A stretch of DNA of 64,000 nt from Lutjanus erythropterus (Eukaryota > Chordata > Actinopteri > Lutjaniformes > Lutjanidae): contig CM034603.1 of assembly GCA_020091685.1 (NCBI GenBank), positions 4,543,848 to 4,607,847 of the forward strand, given 5' to 3'. The notes under the pieces are model-generated. The model was not told where the DNA came from and did no database searches. It worked only from the letters and a program-made list of their open reading frames with translations. This document shows positions 62,181-64,000 of the stretch, in pieces; within the stretch, counting starts at the first letter, position 1; every line of letters begins with the position of its first letter. The position numbers and the translations under genes were made by a program.

Positions 62181-62443
62181 GCACACAAACACATTAATTT
62201 TACTTACATATTTTTTTAAATGGTGCAGATTTTCCAGCTGCATCCAGCATGATTATGTCATTAGGGTAAAACAGTGTTGATTGGTGGACAGATTGACAGG
62301 TGTGGCTCCTACCCCCTGTGATAGCAGTAGGCCCCTCCCCTCTTTCTTAGGCTCCACCTCCTGGTGTAAGTGTCCAAAGTAGGCTGCAGAATACTGCTGA
62401 CGGTAAAACACACTGAAGCTCTGGAGGGCGCTGTCGACAAGTC
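43927..62443 (-). CDS. niban1: Niban-family protein (niban1/FAM129A), start-codon exon outside window
   Basis: Thirteen minus-strand exons join in phase: 62443-62313, 62110-61973, 61830-61713, 59383-59222, 51786-51671, 51584-51480, 49803-49641, 49244-49063, 48908-48762, 48626-48516, 47335-47228, 47102-46991 and 45557-43927. They give 1074 residues; human NIBAN1 has 928. The first exon here starts mid-codon, so an exon of about 20 residues lies beyond the right edge. Family matches are FYRQQYSAAYFGHLHQEVE, the PH-like domain (KKYRERYIVLRRSYKVEIHE to HTCFLFQQEEERDHFLSALK), GCYESWERLLGTEE, LIRSDLDQIMSSHRFLEEKV, DYDSRVVQKRLYQEALLEIT and ELQKFEQYIFSDYS. The last exon encodes a 543-residue disordered tail rich in Ser, Ala and Glu, with a 12-residue repeat and a KE-rich stretch. 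NIBAN1 is a cytosolic, stress-induced regulator of translation and survival signalling. The long acidic tail favours niban1 over niban2 or niban3, but this is judgement without a tree. Confidence 0.9.
45064..45420 (-). repeat. niban1: Coding minisatellite in the niban1 tail (12-residue unit)
   Basis: About ten in-frame copies of a 36-bp unit, consensus SSSAAPGEEAQV, run head to tail. The fourth to sixth residues vary between AAP, AAS and TAP, and the last two between QV, QD, PD and RD. One copy is one residue shorter, and the array decays at its C-terminal end. The unit is Ser- and Glu-rich, so it may be phosphorylated by acidophilic kinases; that is inference. Confidence 0.88.
46740..46860. 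repeat. Interspersed repeat fragment in niban1 last intron
   Basis: Contains CACATTGTGGGGACTCACTT, then GGTTTAACGTTAGTGAGG and GGTTGGGGTTAGG. I recognise this as a piece of a common fish repeat; its ends are unclear. Confidence 0.4.
46917..46985. repeat. niban1: TG microsatellite next to a niban1 donor site
   Basis: About 34 TG units on the plus strand, which are CA in the niban1 transcript, starting 6 bases after the donor of exon 47102-46991. Confidence 0.92.
47341..47368. repeat. niban1: CA microsatellite next to a niban1 acceptor site
   Basis: About 13 CA units on the plus strand, which are UG in the niban1 transcript, ending a few bases before the acceptor of exon 47335-47228. Confidence 0.9.
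47568..47899. mobile_element. 332-bp hAT-like MITE inserted in an AT-rich repeat
   Basis: Same family as 41056-41362: ends TAGGGCTGCAACTAAC and GTTGCAGCTTTA. Flanks ATTATAAA (47560-47567) and CTTATAAA (47900-47907) agree at 7 of 8 bases. Confidence 0.8.
47900..48365. repeat. AT-rich repeat with TTATAATGCATTATAA wording
   Basis: The motif ATAATGCATTATA and close variants recur at about 48048-48060, 48080-48100, 48205-48225 and 48305-48320, with a further piece before the hAT-like MITE at about 47549-47566. This looks like an older non-autonomous element split by that MITE. It ends near GAAAGTGTTCCCAAAGTG. Confidence 0.5.
49401..49453. repeat. 53-bp near-perfect hairpin in a niban1 intron
   Basis: The left arm CAACATTTTGGTACTAGACC (49401-49420, plus TT) pairs with the right arm ending GGTCTAGTACTGAAATGTTG, with two mismatches and a loop of about 8 bases (CATCAGGC). 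The CCTTCATCAGG wording also occurs at about 32253-32264, so this may be the palindromic end of a repeat family. Confidence 0.7.
53270..53395. repeat. MITE fragment in the large niban1 intron
   Basis: Starts AAAGGGATAGTTCTCC and contains GGTGAGTAGATAATGACTGA, typical of a common fish MITE terminus. The rest is missing. Confidence 0.5.
53940..54090. repeat. Teleost interspersed repeat (CAAAGCACTTTA ... TTGCCCAAGG)
   Basis: Contains CACTCAAAGCACTTTAGAAC, CATTCACAATGTGGGGTTCA, ATCTTGCCCAAGGAGG and GATTGAACCGCCAGTC, in the order known for a widespread teleost repeat. Confidence 0.6.
54095..56050. repeat. Composite repeat area with CAAGTC-rich ends
   Basis: Both ends are rich in AAGTC/CAAGTC words (54095-54180 and 55925-56045, including GACTCAAGTCCAAATCATGT). 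The inside holds another common fish repeat at about 55090-55400 (AAAATACTCCACTACAAGTA, AAGTCCTGCATTTAAAA). It may be one larger element with insertions; this is a guess. Confidence 0.35.
58075..58330. repeat. Decayed hAT-like MITE fragment in the large niban1 intron
   Basis: Contains TTTTGATAATCAATTAATTG and, inverted, CACTATTTTCTGACATTTTA, so it is related to the copies at 41056-41362 and 47568-47899. Confidence 0.5.
61924..61969. repeat. niban1: TG microsatellite at a niban1 donor site
   Basis: About 23 TG units on the plus strand (CA in the transcript), starting 4 bases after the donor of exon 62110-61973. Confidence 0.93.
62114..62177. repeat. niban1: CA microsatellite at a niban1 acceptor site
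   Basis: About 32 CA units on the plus strand (UG in the transcript), ending 3 bases before exon 62110-61973. It stands where the polypyrimidine tract should be. Confidence 0.93.
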
Positions 62444-63454
62444 CTGGATACACACCAAAATACACACACACATTTAAAAAAAAATTATGTCATCGTTTTA
62501 CTAACATCAGAATAAAGCAAGACTTTGTAACTTTTGATTAATGAAAAGTTGAATTCATAAGCAATAAAACATACCAGTGCTCACTTCAGTACACTCATCA
62601 TTATGACCAGAATCTTATGGTGGCTAATTTTAGCAAATGTTAGCCTGATTTAGGTAAATATTGCCGTATGAAGGACATTACAATCAGATTGCTAACTTTA
62701 TGACTGTTCCCCACTACTGAACAATAGCATTTAGCTTTATGTAACATAACTGTCCCTTGTAGAAAAAAGTTACATAATGTTGTTTTAAATAATTATGTTT
62801 AAAACTGAAATTCTGATGAACACACATAGGATTACGATCATACTTTCCCCTCAGTTTAGCCTCTTTCAGCCCACTGTTTTCATTTTATGGCCCACAATGT
62901 CACTATTTTGCTTTCTGTTTCTTGTTTCAGTTAAAAAAAAAGAAATCTGATAAACTCACTGTACACTCAGTGACACTTGGTGAACACAGTGGAACATTTA
63001 GCACCTAGAGAGCCAGATATTTTTCTCAGGAGTTGGTGGAGACCAAACCAGAGCTTAAAGGAGATGAGGGCTCAAACATGACTCTCCATGAATGTTTCTG
63101 CATGACAGCTGGATGTATAACTGTTTGCTAACACTTCAGAAATAACAATATATATGGTTATATGGTGATAATTTCTCGCCAGTGTTGTGGTTTTAAATTC
63201 CTCCACTGCCTCCAAGTGGCTGAAAATATCAACTAATGCAGCTATAAGGCCTGAATATTCTCCCAAACTGACACAGACAGATGCAGACACCACAGATGCA
63301 TTGTAGTTGTGTTACATGGGTGTCCACACAGAGCCTGAGCCAGGGCCGGCTAAAGGCTTAGACCATGTAGCCGGTCACCCAAAACACCAACTTCACGTGG
63401 GTACTGGTCACCCTCCATCCTGCTTCCCTCATCCTTTCCTCATTGTGATTGATG

Positions 63455-63655
63455 ATTCTATGATTGGCTGTTGTAAAACTCCTGTTTTGTGATTGGCTGT
63501 TGGAGAACCCACATGTCTTGTGATTGGCTGCTGTAAAATCTCATGTACTGTGATTAGCTGTTGTAAGAACCATCTGTGCTGTTGTTAAAAAGCCCTATGC
63601 TGTGATTAACTGTTGTAAAAAATACGTGCTGTGATTGGCTGTTGTAAGATTCCCC
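63455..63655. repeat. Tandem repeat of GTGATTGGCTGTTGTAA units
   Basis: Six or seven imperfect units of about 30-38 bp share TGTGATTGGCTGTTGTAA, starting near 63460, 63490, 63530, 63549, 63601 and 63630. Each intact unit contains ATTGG, the complement of a CCAAT box. It lies in the first visible niban1 intron. Confidence 0.75.
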
Positions 63656-64000
63656 TGTTCCCCCCATGGCTTCAGCACACACCCTCTGATGATAAAATTC
63701 ACGTCATGTGGACCCTCGTGGACAGCTGTGCTTTCATCAACACAAAAAAGTATCATTTTGGCTTCATACTGTATCTACTCAAGTTTCAGTGTAGTGTAGG
63801 AGATGAGCTAGTGTATTATCCATGGTACTGTCCTTAATCTTAAACACTCCAGGAGGACTTTTTCATTGGAGGCTACTAACTGGATGGTTTAGTCAAGTTT
63901 TGAAAAGAGAAATGTTGAATCAAATAATTCAAACACTGACATCATATATATGGTACAATATATGTCAGAATTAAGTTGGTGATTCTGGTATAATAGACTG

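Noticed and set aside
61859-62280. Frames with long Cys-Val or His-Thr runs
   Set aside because: These runs are translated microsatellites around the niban1 exon at 61973-62110.
63455-63655. Tandem repeat as a CRISPR-like array
   Set aside because: Units and spacers are not regular, the repeats diverge, and this is vertebrate DNA.

Overview
This window is vertebrate nuclear DNA, almost certainly from a ray-finned (percomorph-type) fish. It is AT-rich, holds intron-split vertebrate genes, and carries many interspersed repeats of kinds common in teleosts: an L2-type LINE, hAT and Tc1/mariner elements, foldback MITEs, and long TG/CA microsatellites next to splice sites. There are no bacterial operons and I saw no CRISPR array.

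Layout, left to right. (1) 1-5.0 kb, minus strand: an intron-split, transposase-like gene copy. Its first exon has an ExoX-like C-terminal module, a central part resembles DUF6729, and the last part resembles a DDE/RNase-H-type nuclease. It appears frameshifted twice and runs off the left edge. (2) 5.0-16 kb: a repeat-dense block. It holds nested MITEs, a broken tRNA-Gly-like sequence, an almost full-length L2 LINE (about 6.05-9.95 kb), one intact tRNA-Asp(GTC) gene, pieces of two hAT transposons, an LTR-like insertion and the 3' half of a Tc1 element. (3) 16.7-24.2 kb, plus strand: phosducin (pdc), with the whole coding region in five coding exons. (4) 25.3-39.0 kb, plus strand: kifap3, the kinesin-2 accessory subunit KAP3, with the complete coding region in 20 exons giving 777 residues. 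(5) 43.9 kb to the right edge, minus strand: a Niban-family gene, best called niban1 (FAM129A). Thirteen exons lie inside the window; the exon carrying the start codon lies beyond it.

The three host genes are unrelated in mechanism: retinal G-beta-gamma regulation, intraflagellar/kinesin-2 transport, and a stress-responsive PH-domain protein. All three human counterparts are on chromosome 1q, so this looks like conserved linkage rather than a functional cluster. kifap3 and niban1 are convergent, with about 5 kb of repeat-bearing DNA between their stop codons.

Most notable points: two apparent minor-spliceosome (U12-type) introns in kifap3, one AT-AC and one GT-AG; several exons in both kifap3 and niban1 flanked by complementary UG and CA runs almost touching the splice sites; a 12-residue coding minisatellite in the niban1 tail; a 57-bp hAT-type micro-element with a perfect 8-bp target duplication inside another MITE; and the multi-exon ExoX-like/DUF6729 gene with tandemly duplicated mini-exons. 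All exon boundaries were read by eye from splice motifs, reading phase and remembered human protein sequences. No alignment or database search was run.
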